NCBI GenBank assembly: GCA_021787335.1
Contig: JAJYMC010000016.1
Location: 62,001-126,000, forward strand
DNA length: 64,000 nt
Direction of reading: 5' to 3'
Source of the DNA: Bacillota bacterium
GTDB taxonomy: Bacteria; Bacillota; Sulfobacillia; JAJYWN01; JAJZPE01
This document shows, piece after piece, positions 53,334-62,317 of this stretch (its first letter is position 1; the number at the start of each line of letters is the position of its first letter). Position numbers and translations under genes: made by a program. Under the pieces are notes generated by a model. That model was given only the letters and a program-made list of their open reading frames with translations, had not been told where the DNA came from and searched no databases.

Positions 53334-53940
53334 GCCGCCCGTATCCCCCGAGCTACGACAGGTCAGGCGGACCGTCCGGCAGCGCCGGTTGGTCCTCCTG
53401 GCCTTTCTTGCTCTGGGCGTCGTCTGGTTGATCGTCTCCTTCGACCGGGCCGAGGCCCGGAACACCCGGCCCGAGATCGTCCTGGCCGCCGACTCCCCGG
53501 TCTTCGCCAAGGTCCGGGACTTCCTCACCGTCTTCGCCTCCGGTTCGAACGAGAAGTACAGCCGGTACCTGGACGCGGGTCTGATCGGGCAACAGACGGG
53601 GTACTACCGCCAACGGATGGGCTACGTCAAGGTCCTCGGAACCTCTCCCTCCATCGGCGGGCTGGCCACGGTGAGCTCCCTGGAGACGCGCTTCGCCCCT
53701 GGGTTCACCCCGCCTATGAGCGGGTCCGTCCGTGAGGTCCCGGTGCTGGCCGCCTACACGATCACCGTGCAGGCTCCGCCGGCCAAACCCGGGACGGCCG
53801 CGTCCGGTCCCACGGCCATCAGCGCTCACCGCTATGAGGACATCTTCACCGTCACCTACGTCAAGGAAGTCCGGGGCTGGCGGATCACGGACATCCGGCG
53901 GGTCCATGAGGAGGCCGTCGAGACGACCCCGGGCAAGTGA
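53323..53940 (+). CDS. Single-pass membrane protein of ABC cassette 2 (ADSP family)
   Basis: A 205-residue paralogue of the protein at 46278: a helix at about residues 22-42 (LVLLAFLALGVVWLIVSF), then VLAADSPVFAKVRDFL and an extracytoplasmic domain with likely NTF2-like alternation (EDIFTVTYVKEVRGWRITDI). GTG at 53323, with GGGGACG upstream, is preferred and overlaps the partner gene by 11 bases. Function unknown; an accessory exporter subunit is inferred. Confidence 0.6.
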   Translation: MEPRPPVSPELRQVRRTVRQRRLVLLAFLALGVVWLIVSFDRAEARNTRPEIVLAADSPVFAKVRDFLTVFASGSNEKYSRYLDAGLIGQQTGYYRQRMGYVKVLGTSPSIGGLATVSSLETRFAPGFTPPMSGSVREVPVLAAYTITVQAPPAKPGTAASGPTAISAHRYEDIFTVTYVKEVRGWRITDIRRVHEEAVETTPGK

Positions 53941-54026
53941 AAGGGCGATGCGCCCAGGCGTCGCCGTCCGCTCGAAACTTTAGCCTCCACCCTCCGTAAT
54001 ACGGCTTACTAAGGGGGTGGCGTCCG

Positions 54027-54476
54027 ACGAAGGACCCATCGGCCAACCGCGTTTTCACCCATTACGCCATCGTCTTCCTGGCCGCCCTGGCGGCCGGGGA
54101 AGCCCTTCGCGTGGCCTTCGAGCACCTGTTCCCCGGCACGGCGCCGTTTCTCCACTACCTGTTCTACCTCCTGGCCGCCAAGCTCGCCGGGGACGCGGCC
54201 CTCTACCTCGTCGAACGCGGTCGCAAAGAGTGGCTCTACCTCGAGGATTACCTCTTTAACGACGTCCTCCTGGTCTACCGATACGGCTTCTTCCTCATCA
54301 TCGCCCAGGCCTACCTGGCAGGGCACTGGCTCCTGCTCTATTACCCGGCGCTCGGGACCCTGTGGCGCACCTCGGTCCTGGACGCCGCGTTCTATCTCTA
54401 CACCCGCGTGGCCCAGGACCTGGAGCTGGATAAGACCTACCGTCCGGGGCGCCACAGCATCCCGCAGGGGGGTTGA
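54027..54476 (+). CDS. Small polytopic membrane protein, probable ACG start
   Basis: The frame encodes about 149 residues with four likely helices (HYAIVFLAALAAGEAL; YLFYLLAAKLAG; GFFLIIAQAYLA; LLLYYPALGTLW). After an in-frame TAA at 53997 there is no ATG, GTG or TTG until 54111, inside the first helix region. ACG at 54027 lies six bases after AAGGGGGTGG, the only good ribosome site, so an ACG start is proposed. Alternatives are CTG at 54078, truncation to GTG at 54111 (121 residues) or a sequencing indel. No family was recognised. It sits in cassette 2, 3 bp before permease A. Confidence 0.5.
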   Translation, partial: TKDPSANRVFTHYAIVFLAALAAGEALRVAFEHLFPGTAPFLHYLFYLLAAKLAGDAALYLVERGRKEWLYLEDYLFNDVLLVYRYGFFLIIAQAYLAGHWLLLYYPALGTLWRTSVLDAAFYLYTRVAQDLELDKTYRPGRHSIPQGG

Positions 54477-54479
54477 CCC

Positions 54480-55989
54480 GTGGTCGTCCTTCGCCTGGCC
54501 CTGAAGAATGTGCAGAAGAACGCCAACCGCAGCCTTTTGGCCATCCTCGGGATGGCCATCGCCGCGGCCATCATGACCGGGTCCATCTCCATGCGGACAG
54601 GTTACAACAACCTGGCCTTCATCGACTATCGGCGATTCATGCAGGCCGACGTGGTCATCTTCCCGAAGAAGCTGCACGTCGACTCGGACGCCGTCCGCCA
54701 GCGGGCCACCGAGGAATGGTCGACCGTCGACTACCAGCCGACCTTCGGCAGCGACATGCTGTCGCTCGAACCGCGGCTCGCCGAGGAAGGCTTTTTGGCG
54801 CCGCCCGGGGGCGAGCCTGACATCGACCTGGCGGCCTTGCGGAAGGCCCTCGCCGGCCAGCCCAACATCGCCGGCGTCCACCCGCTGTTCGTCGTCCCGG
54901 CCATGCTCTCCGTGCAGACGGAGGGCGAGAAAACCCCGCGCTTCTACCGCGTTCCCGTGCGCGGCGAGGACGTCCTGGCCGCCGAGCGCTGGGGGGGTGG
55001 GCCGCCGATCGTCGACGGCCGGGAACTGTTGCCTTCTGATGATGGTACCGTCTATATGACCCCCAGCCAGGACGCGCTGGTCGACGCCAAGGCTGATGCC
55101 CATCCGTCGGTGCCCCTGGGGTCGGCCCTCAAGCTCTATTTCCCGGCGGTTCGCGGGGAGGAGAACGGCCGCCCGGTCTACGACTGGTCCGACCTCCGGG
55201 TCTTCAGCTTCACGGTCGTCGGCCACTATTCCATGCCCACCGGCCCGGCGCAGCTCTGGACCGAGGACGGCCGGCCGGTAGTCAGCGAGTATGACGGGCG
55301 GGCGATCACCGTCCCGACCTTCTGGGACGCCCCGGACATCATCGTCCCCAGCAAGACCCTGGCTTCGGTCTATCGGCAACTCGGCGGTACCGAGCAGACC
55401 CGGGCCGACCAGGTGGGCATCTCCCTCGACTCGATGTATCTCGCCAAGCAGACCGCGTCGGAGTTGCAGAAGGCCTTCCCCGATTACAGCGTCTACACGG
55501 TGCCGAACCTTATCCGGTTGGCCGGGGAGAATGTTCGCGCCATCCAGACCGCCGACGGCGGCATCCGGTACCAACGCGGCCTCAGCCGGCAGATGGTCTT
55601 GCCGGCCGACCTCTCGCGGACCTTCCTCGCCCTGTCCTTCGCCATCGCCGGCCTGCTCGTGGCGACGAACATGTTCATCCTCGTCGCCCAGCGGCGGCAG
55701 GAGATCGGCATCCTCAGGGCCATCGGGGCGTCCAGCCGTGAGGTCTTCGGCCTCATCCTGGCCGAGGTGGTCGGCCTCTCGGTCGTGGGTGCGCTGGCCG
55801 GTTTCCTGTTCATCCGGCTCGGGGTGACCGTCCTCCTCTTCTTCTCCAAGGTCAGCCTGGCCGAGGCCGGGCTGTCGACCCTGTCGGCCGCGATTCAGGT
55901 CGTCGGCCTGTCGGTCCTGGTGGCCATCCTCTTCGGGCTGCTGCCGGCCTGGGAAGCGGCTCGTTCGACGACTGCGGAGGTGTTGCGCC

Positions 55990-55997
<8 letters not shown>
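54480..55997 (+). CDS. FtsX/MacB-type permease A (cassette 2)
   Basis: The 505-residue protein has an N-terminal helix (LLAILGMAIAAAIMTGSISM), a ~340-residue extracytoplasmic domain and three C-terminal helices with AQRRQEIGILRAIGASSREV. It is a paralogue of permease A in cassette 1. GTG at 54480 starts three bases after the small membrane gene. The stop overlaps the ATPase start by 8 bases. It is likely a mechanotransmitting or lipid/peptide-exporting permease, as in MacB-type systems. Confidence 0.85.
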
Positions 55998-56813
<816 letters not shown>

Positions 56814-56817
<4 letters not shown>

Positions 56818-58097
56818 GCCGTTCGGTGACCCCGTCGGCCGGTCTGCGCAAGGCCCCGGCGCCGGCCCCCGCGCCTTCCCTGTGGCGACGGCTGGCGGCC
56901 GCCGTGAGCCCGGAGAACCTCCGGGCCAACCAGGCCCGGCTCTGGGTGGTCAGACCCCTGGCCTTCAGGTCGCTCAGGGCGCGACGGGCCGGCGGCGCCC
57001 TCATCGCCCTGGCGGTGGGGCTCTCCGTGACCGTCTTCGTCCTCTTCTCGGCCTACTTCGCCGCCACCCAGCAGGCGGTGGCCCGCCGGGTGAAGCCGTT
57101 CGACCTCCCGGGTGATCTCGTCGTTCGGGCGTCGGCCCCCCTCGAGGCCGGTTTCCTGTCCGCCCTCGGCCGTCAGGCCGACGTCCGGGCCGTGACGCCG
57201 GCTGCGTTCGCGAAGATGCTGACGTCGGCCGGCGAGGTCGAGGTCCTGGGGCTTGCCCCGGCCCTCCTCAAGGACGGCGAAGTGACCATGGCCGCCGGCC
57301 GGCCGCCGGCCGGCCCGGATGAGATCATGGTCCCCGCGGCGAGCGCCGCACGGGCCGGGCTCAAGGTCGGCGATGAAGTCACCCTGTCGGTCCTCGAAAG
57401 CGGCCGCCTCGTCAGCAGCCGGGCCGTCCTCGTCGGCCTCGGGCAGAGCCGCTACGGCTATTTCGCCGAGCGGCCGGTGATGACCGCCGAGGCCCTGCAG
57501 GCGGCCTTCGGCCTCAGCGCCAACCTGGCCATCGCCTTCACCGACAACACCTTCAAGGTCCGGCGCTTCATCGAGAACTTCGACCCGGGACCGGCGGGCC
57601 TTCGGGTGGTCACCGCGGACAGTCCGGAGACGGAGGCCAGGGGCCTCGTCGGGGGCGTCTTCTCCTCGGGCCGGCTGGCCATCCTCTTCGTCTATGTCTT
57701 CGCCACCCTCGGCGTCCTGAACATCATCCTCCTCTCCTTCCTGCAACGGAAACGGGCCCTGGGCGTGCTCAAGGCCCTCGGCCTCGACAACGATGACCTC
57801 CAGGCTTACCTGCTCCTCGAGGGCGCGCTGATGGGGGTGGTCGGGCTCGTCGCCGGGCTGGTCGCCTCCGGGATCCTCATCGCGGTCTTCAATCGCTACA
57901 CGACCAGCAGCTTCGCCGCTTCGCCCTGGCCCATGGTCATTGCCGCCGGGCTCAGCCTGGTCGTCCTCTACGCCGCCTCGTGGCTGCCCATCACCCTGAC
58001 CCAACGGGCGTCGGTCAACGCCTTGCTCCAGAACCGCCGGGTCTACCTCGACGCCGACTCGGCCTGCGCTCAGTGCGGGCGCTGCGGCGGGTTCTAG
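56814..58097 (+). CDS. FtsX-type permease B (cassette 2) with Cys-rich tail
   Basis: The 427-residue protein has a polar Ala/Pro N-terminus, a first helix (GALIALAVGLSVTVFVLFSAYF), a short extracytoplasmic domain and C-terminal helices with LQRKRALGVLKALGLDNDDL. It ends ADSACAQCGRCGGF, a CxxCxxC cluster after the last helix. It is the last gene of the operon, before a strong terminator. The tail could bind a metal or an iron-sulfur cluster, which is unusual for this family. Confidence 0.8.
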
Positions 58098-58149
58098 GTC
58101 CGCCGCTCGGCTCGTCTTAGCTTTCCCCAGCTCCCGTGCCCTTGCCTCG

Positions 58150-58180
58150 CCCGGCCGAAGTTCGTCGGCCGGGATTTTTT
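58150..58180 (+). terminator. Strong intrinsic terminator of the ABC/GlmL-like operon
   Basis: CCCGGCCGA/TCGGCCGGG, a 9-bp stem with loop AGTTCG, followed by A and T6. Confidence 0.92.
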
Positions 58181-58262
58181 CGTCCTGAGGGGACGGCGGG
58201 GAGGAGACCGGTCGAGGTCTGGTAAGACATTCCATGGATGGACGTTGAAGGAGGTTTCGCTG

Positions 58263-59508
58263 ATGCGCTTGAACCGTATATCAGTCAGGACCCTCGCTTC
58301 GCTGTTCCTCGTCCTCACGCTCGGGTTCCTATCCTTCGTTCCCAATGGTGGCAGTTCGGTGGCTGGCCAAGTCAGGGGGATCGACAGTGAAAGTCGACTT
58401 CGAGAAGTGGACGGCCGCGGCCGATTTCGTCGGCGCCTTCGACCATGTCAAGGTGGTCGCGGTCGGTGACGGCGCGCTGGCCCTCGACCCGACGGGCGGC
58501 CTGCCCCAGGGCAGCGACACGGCCGGCCTCTACAACGGCGGAGCTTACTACTACGGCTCATTCACGACCGGTTCGCGGACCACGCCGATGCCCTTCGACT
58601 GGGCCGTCCCGTCGTGGAACGCCGAGACGCCGCCGGGCACCTGGATCCAGGCAGAGTTCCGAGTCCAGGTCGACGGCGCCTGGACGAAGTGGTACAACCT
58701 CGGCGTCTGGACCTTTGACACGGGCACGGTCAGCCGGCACAGCGTCAATCTTCAGGGGGACAGGGACGGCTACGTGTCCACCGATACCCTGATGCTGAAA
58801 AAGCCGGCCGCGGCCTACGAGTACCGGATGACCCTTTTCACGCTGGACCCGGCGGTCACCCCGACGGTCAAGCTGATGTCCGCCGTGGCCATGGACACCA
58901 GGGCCACCGATGCGGCCTTCCCGGCGGACACCCGCGTCTGGGGGACCGAACTGGCCGTCCCTGAGCGCTCGCAGATGGACTACCTGCCCGACGGGGCCGG
59001 TTGGTGCAGCCCGACCTCCACCTCGATGGTCATGGCTTACTGGGCCGCCGCCGGCGCCAACCCGACCTGGGATCAGACCGTTCCGACGGTCGCCGAGAAG
59101 TGCTACGACTACGTCTATGATGGTACAGGGAACTGGCCGTTCAACACGGCGGCCGCCGCCGGCTACGGCCTGGAGGCCTTCGTCAGCCGGTTCCAGTCCA
59201 TGAGCCAGGTCGAGCAGTGGGTGAAAGCCGGCGTGCCGGTGGTCATCGGCATCGCTTTCAACAAGGGAGCGCTGACCGGCGCCCCCATCACCTCGACGAA
59301 CGGGCACCTCCTGGTCGTCCGGGGCTTCGACGGTAACGGGAACGTCATCGTCAACGACCCGGCCGCCGACCGGACCCAGGGGGAGGTGGTTCGAATCGTC
59401 TATGACCGACAGGAGCTGACCGACGCCTGGCTCGGGGCCAGCGGCGTCGTCTACATCATCCACCCGGCCGGACATCCGGCTCCGGCTTCGCTGGGCGGTG
59501 GGTGGTGA
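58263..59508 (+). pseudogene. Secreted C39-like cysteine peptidase, frameshifted after the signal peptide
   Basis: ATG at 58263 follows GAAGGAGG and encodes a secretion signal (RTLASLFLVLTLGFLSFVP). The rest is in the next frame, from about 58372 to 59508. Joining the two needs loss of one base, most simply one G of the GGGGG run at 58375-58379, which would give VAGQVRGSTVKVDFEKW. The mature part has an N-terminal beta domain and a C39_2-like peptidase domain with nucleophile cysteine in GAGWCSPTSTSMVMAYW, the catalytic histidine in TNGHLLVVRGFD and the aspartate in VIVNDPA. It could be a sequencing error, a phase-variable gene or a recent pseudogene. Confidence 0.75.
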
Positions 59509-59571
59509 GGGGCCGGCCCGAAGGCGCCCGGCAAGGGTGAGCGCCTGAGGGGTCATTCTGGGGCATAGCGA

Positions 59572-59600
59572 AAGGGCGCATGCGGTGTGCATGCGCCCTT
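59572..59600. terminator. Bidirectional hairpin terminator
   Basis: AAGGGCGCATG and CATGCGCCCTT form a perfect 11-bp stem between the convergent C39-like and SASP-like genes. On the minus strand it is followed by TCGCTATG, on the plus strand by CTCGTTGTT. Confidence 0.7.
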
Positions 59601-59622
59601 CTCGTTGTTCGAGGCGATGTCG

Positions 59623-59964
59623 TCAGCTCTTCGGAGAGGTCTTCTTCCCGGCCCCCGAGGTCGAACCGGCCGATTTCCGACCGGCCTGACCACCGGCGCC
59701 CGTCATCGTCCGGGTCGTCGTCCCGGTCGGCGACGTGCCCGTGCTGGTGCTCACCTGAGCCCCGGCCCCATGGCCCTGGCTGAAGCCGCCTTCGTTGTGG
59801 ACGTTCGACTCAAGCTGGTTGACCTTCTGTTGACTGAGCCGTTTGGTGTCAAGGCCGATCTCGTCGGCCACCTCGTACTGGAAACGGCTCGCGTCGAACG
59901 CGCCGAGATTGCCGGCCGTGGTGATGTTCTCGAAGCCCTTGTAGTTACGGTACTTCTTAGGCAT
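59623..59964 (-). CDS. Protein resembling alpha/beta small acid-soluble spore proteins
   Basis: The 113-residue protein contains DASRFQYEVADEIGLDTK, which resembles the first conserved box of alpha/beta-type SASP (x-D-x-x-K-Y-E-I-A-x-E-x-G). The second SASP box is not clear. A Gln-rich segment and a Ser/Thr/Gly/Lys-rich tail follow (from about residue 65). SASP bind and protect spore DNA. ATG at 59964 is set by GAGGAGGTG. If correct, it is a divergent or extended member. Confidence 0.5.
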   Translation of the reverse strand: MPKKYRNYKGFENITTAGNLGAFDASRFQYEVADEIGLDTKRLSQQKVNQLESNVHNEGGFSQGHGAGAQVSTSTGTSPTGTTTRTMTGAGGQAGRKSAGSTSGAGKKTSPKS

Positions 59965-60050
59965 GCGGTCACCTCCTCGAGTCTATGTTTCCCCAGGAAA
60001 AGCCCCCGATGCTGGGAGTTTTCGTTCGCAAAGGCTCGTCCTGCATGTCT

Positions 60051-60395
60051 TCAACCGTGGATGAAGAAGACGCCGTAACCGCCCGGCGGATAGTTGAACT
60101 GAAGGTTATCACGGGGGCACAGGTAAAGGCACGCGCCGCATTCGAGGCAGCGTTCGGCGTGCACGGCGATGAGCCGGTCGGCCTGGGCCAGAGCGACCGA
60201 CCGGACCTCGGCGGTGTCGATCGGTCCGCCGAGCCATTCGAAGACGCCCGCCGGGCAGACCGTCAGGCACGGCCGGGCGCAGCCGGGGTCGGCGCAGGCC
60301 GCAGGGTCTTTGAAGACGACCTCCGCCGCCGGGGCCGGGCGAAAGACGTCCCGACTGGTCTTGGCCGCCGGATCGGGCCACATTTCGATGCTCAT
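60051..60395 (-). CDS. fixX: Ferredoxin-like protein FixX
   Basis: The 114-residue protein has two Cys-rich regions. CxxxCxxCP-like spacing lies in PGCARPCLTVCPAGVFEW, and RCLECGACLYLCPRDN is a classical 4Fe-4S motif. The C-terminal half fits FixX, which passes electrons with FixC to the quinone pool in the FixABCX bifurcating complex. ATG at 60395 is preferred; a TTG at 60416 is an alternative. It follows fixC by 17 bp. fixA and fixB are not in the window. Confidence 0.85.
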   Translation of the reverse strand: MSIEMWPDPAAKTSRDVFRPAPAAEVVFKDPAACADPGCARPCLTVCPAGVFEWLGGPIDTAEVRSVALAQADRLIAVHAERCLECGACLYLCPRDNLQFNYPPGGYGVFFIHG

Positions 60396-60412
60396 CGACT
60401 CAACGCCCACCT

Positions 60413-61963
60413 TCAATACTCGACCCAGGCGGCCTCGGCCGCCTCGCGGAGCAGCCGCGATAGCGGGGCGACCCGGCGCACCGAGCGAAGGATCCGCCAG
60501 CGCCGCTGGCGCGAGGTCTCAGCGTAGGACATCGCCCCGGCGTGGGCCGCGGCCGCGAGGGCCGACGTGGAAAGATCAAAGACGCGGGGATGTTTCTGTA
60601 GGAAGCCGGCGGCCATCCGGTTGATGCGCAGGTCGCGCCAGGCGAAGGTCCGGCTGAGCAGTTCGGCGTAACTCTTCAGACCCTTGCGGGAGAAATCGCC
60701 GCGCTCCTTGGCGGCGAAGATGGCTTCCGCGGCTGCACTGGCCGAGACCATGGCCGGGACGATGCCGTAGATCCCGTTGCAGAGGCACGCCGTGTCACCC
60801 AGGATCACCGCCCCGTCGTGAACCAGCTTCGGCACATCGTTGAAGCCGGCGTCGGGGATGAGGTGGGCCGAGTACTCGATGGTCTTCGACCCTTCGAGAA
60901 GGCGTCGGAACGATGGGTGAGCCTTGACCCGCTCGAGGAACTGGTTGGGGTTCAGCCCGGCCTTGGCCAGACCGTCAACGGAGGCGCCGACGTTGATCCC
61001 GATGGACTCCCGGTTGGTGTAGATGGAGCCAGTGCCGTTCAGCCCGGCCGACGGGTAGCCGTAGATGCCGATGACCGCGCCCTCGTCGCCCGGGCAGCCG
61101 AGGCGACGGGAGATCTCCTCGGGCGGCAGGGCGAAGGTCTCCTTGACATAGAGGGTCTGGGTCGTGGCTTTGGGCAGCTTCACGTAGCCCGCCCGGTGGC
61201 TGACGATGGGGTTGACGCCCTCGGCGACGACGACCACGTCGGCAAAGAGGTCGCGGGTCTTGCCGGACCCGGTGTCGACCTCGTGGTCGACCCGGACCCC
61301 GACGGCCCGGCCGCCGTTTTTGATCACCTGGTCGACGCGGTAGCCGGAGAGGAGGGTCGCCCCGGCCTGGACGGCCTTCCCGGCCATCCATGGGTCGAGT
61401 CGTGACTTCAAGGCGCTGAGGCGGTTGTATGGCGGCCGCGCAAAAGCCGGCCCGCTGACCCCCATGTTGACCATGCAGTCCTCGGTCAGGAACCAGAATT
61501 CCTGCCGGGTGATGACGCGCTCATAGGGGTGCTCCTCGAAGAGGGCGGGGACAAGTTCGGGGACGGCCCAGAGCCAGGTCTGCACATACAGCGACGCACC
61601 GCCGATGGACTTCGACCCGGGGACCGGTCCACGCTCGATGAGCAGGACGTCGAGCCCTTTGCGAGCCAGCAGATAGGCGGCCGTGTTGCCAGCCGGTCCG
61701 GCGCCGAAGACGACGACGTCGTGGCGGTTCGGGATGGTCCGCGTGGGGTCGTCTTCCTTGGGTTGTGCCCTTGCCTCGGCCGGTCGAGGCTCAGGTTCGG
61801 CCTGGCCCGCGACGGCCGCCGGCCGGCGGCCGCGGGTCCGTTCCGTTAGGTAAGCGAGGAGCGCGCCGGCCCCGGCTTTCGCCGCCCGCAGGGCGAGGCG
61901 ACCGGCCGCCTTTCGCCATTTCCGCTTCCGGCGGCCCTTTGGTGTAGCACGGCGTCGGGCCAT
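60413..61963 (-). CDS. fixC: FixC-like FAD-dependent oxidoreductase with basic N-terminal extension
   Basis: The 516-residue protein is longer than the usual ~430. The FAD motif VVVFGAGPAGNTAAYLL begins only at residue 83 (Gly 87, 89, 92). Residues 1-80 are highly basic, then Ala/Pro-rich (KGRRKRKWRK; RAAKAGAGALLAYLTERT). The rest fits the FixC/ETF-quinone oxidoreductase family (LIERGPVPGSKSIGGASLY, VVVAEGVNPIV, GDTACLCNGIYG). ATG at 61963 follows GGGAGGTG. The extension could attach it to the membrane or a partner. Confidence 0.85.
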   Translation of the reverse strand: MARRRATPKGRRKRKWRKAAGRLALRAAKAGAGALLAYLTERTRGRRPAAVAGQAEPEPRPAEARAQPKEDDPTRTIPNRHDVVVFGAGPAGNTAAYLLARKGLDVLLIERGPVPGSKSIGGASLYVQTWLWAVPELVPALFEEHPYERVITRQEFWFLTEDCMVNMGVSGPAFARPPYNRLSALKSRLDPWMAGKAVQAGATLLSGYRVDQVIKNGGRAVGVRVDHEVDTGSGKTRDLFADVVVVAEGVNPIVSHRAGYVKLPKATTQTLYVKETFALPPEEISRRLGCPGDEGAVIGIYGYPSAGLNGTGSIYTNRESIGINVGASVDGLAKAGLNPNQFLERVKAHPSFRRLLEGSKTIEYSAHLIPDAGFNDVPKLVHDGAVILGDTACLCNGIYGIVPAMVSASAAAEAIFAAKERGDFSRKGLKSYAELLSRTFAWRDLRINRMAAGFLQKHPRVFDLSTSALAAAAHAGAMSYAETSRQRRWRILRSVRRVAPLSRLLREAAEAAWVEY

Positions 61964-62133
61964 GGACGCACCTCCCTTGATTGGCCGATCGCGCGCCGCC
62001 GACGCGCTCCGGTCACGTTTCTATTATGCCATCGGCCGCGGGGCCGCCAAACGCCGAGCCGCGGGCGTGGCTGTGATTATTCCCGAACCAGGCGGCCAAA
62101 CTAGCTTTTAGAGCTAACTGGGAGGGACGTCGG

Positions 62134-62301
62134 ATGCTGATCCGCTATCTGTGGATCGCCGGGGCCGCCGCGGTCGCCGCGTACACGATGGCCTACGCCG
62201 TGAAGACCTGGCACTCCAGGAACCACGCCGGGGCCATCGGGGTGGCCGTCATCGCTCTCCTCGCGGTTCTCCTCCCGGCGGCGGTCCTTTTGCTCCGATG
62301 A
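62134..62301 (+). CDS. 55-residue two-helix membrane protein before gerA
   Basis: The frame encodes 55 residues, starting MLIRYLWIAGAAAVAAYTM and ending in a second helix (VAVIALLAVLLPAAVLLLR), with a polar loop KTWHSRNHAG. ATG at 62134 is six bases after GGGAGGGA, a strong site. The stop is 16 bp before the TTG start of gerA, so the two are probably co-transcribed. No family was recognised. Confidence 0.65.
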   Translation: MLIRYLWIAGAAAVAAYTMAYAVKTWHSRNHAGAIGVAVIALLAVLLPAAVLLLR

Positions 62302-62317
62302 TTTGGGGGCGGCCATC

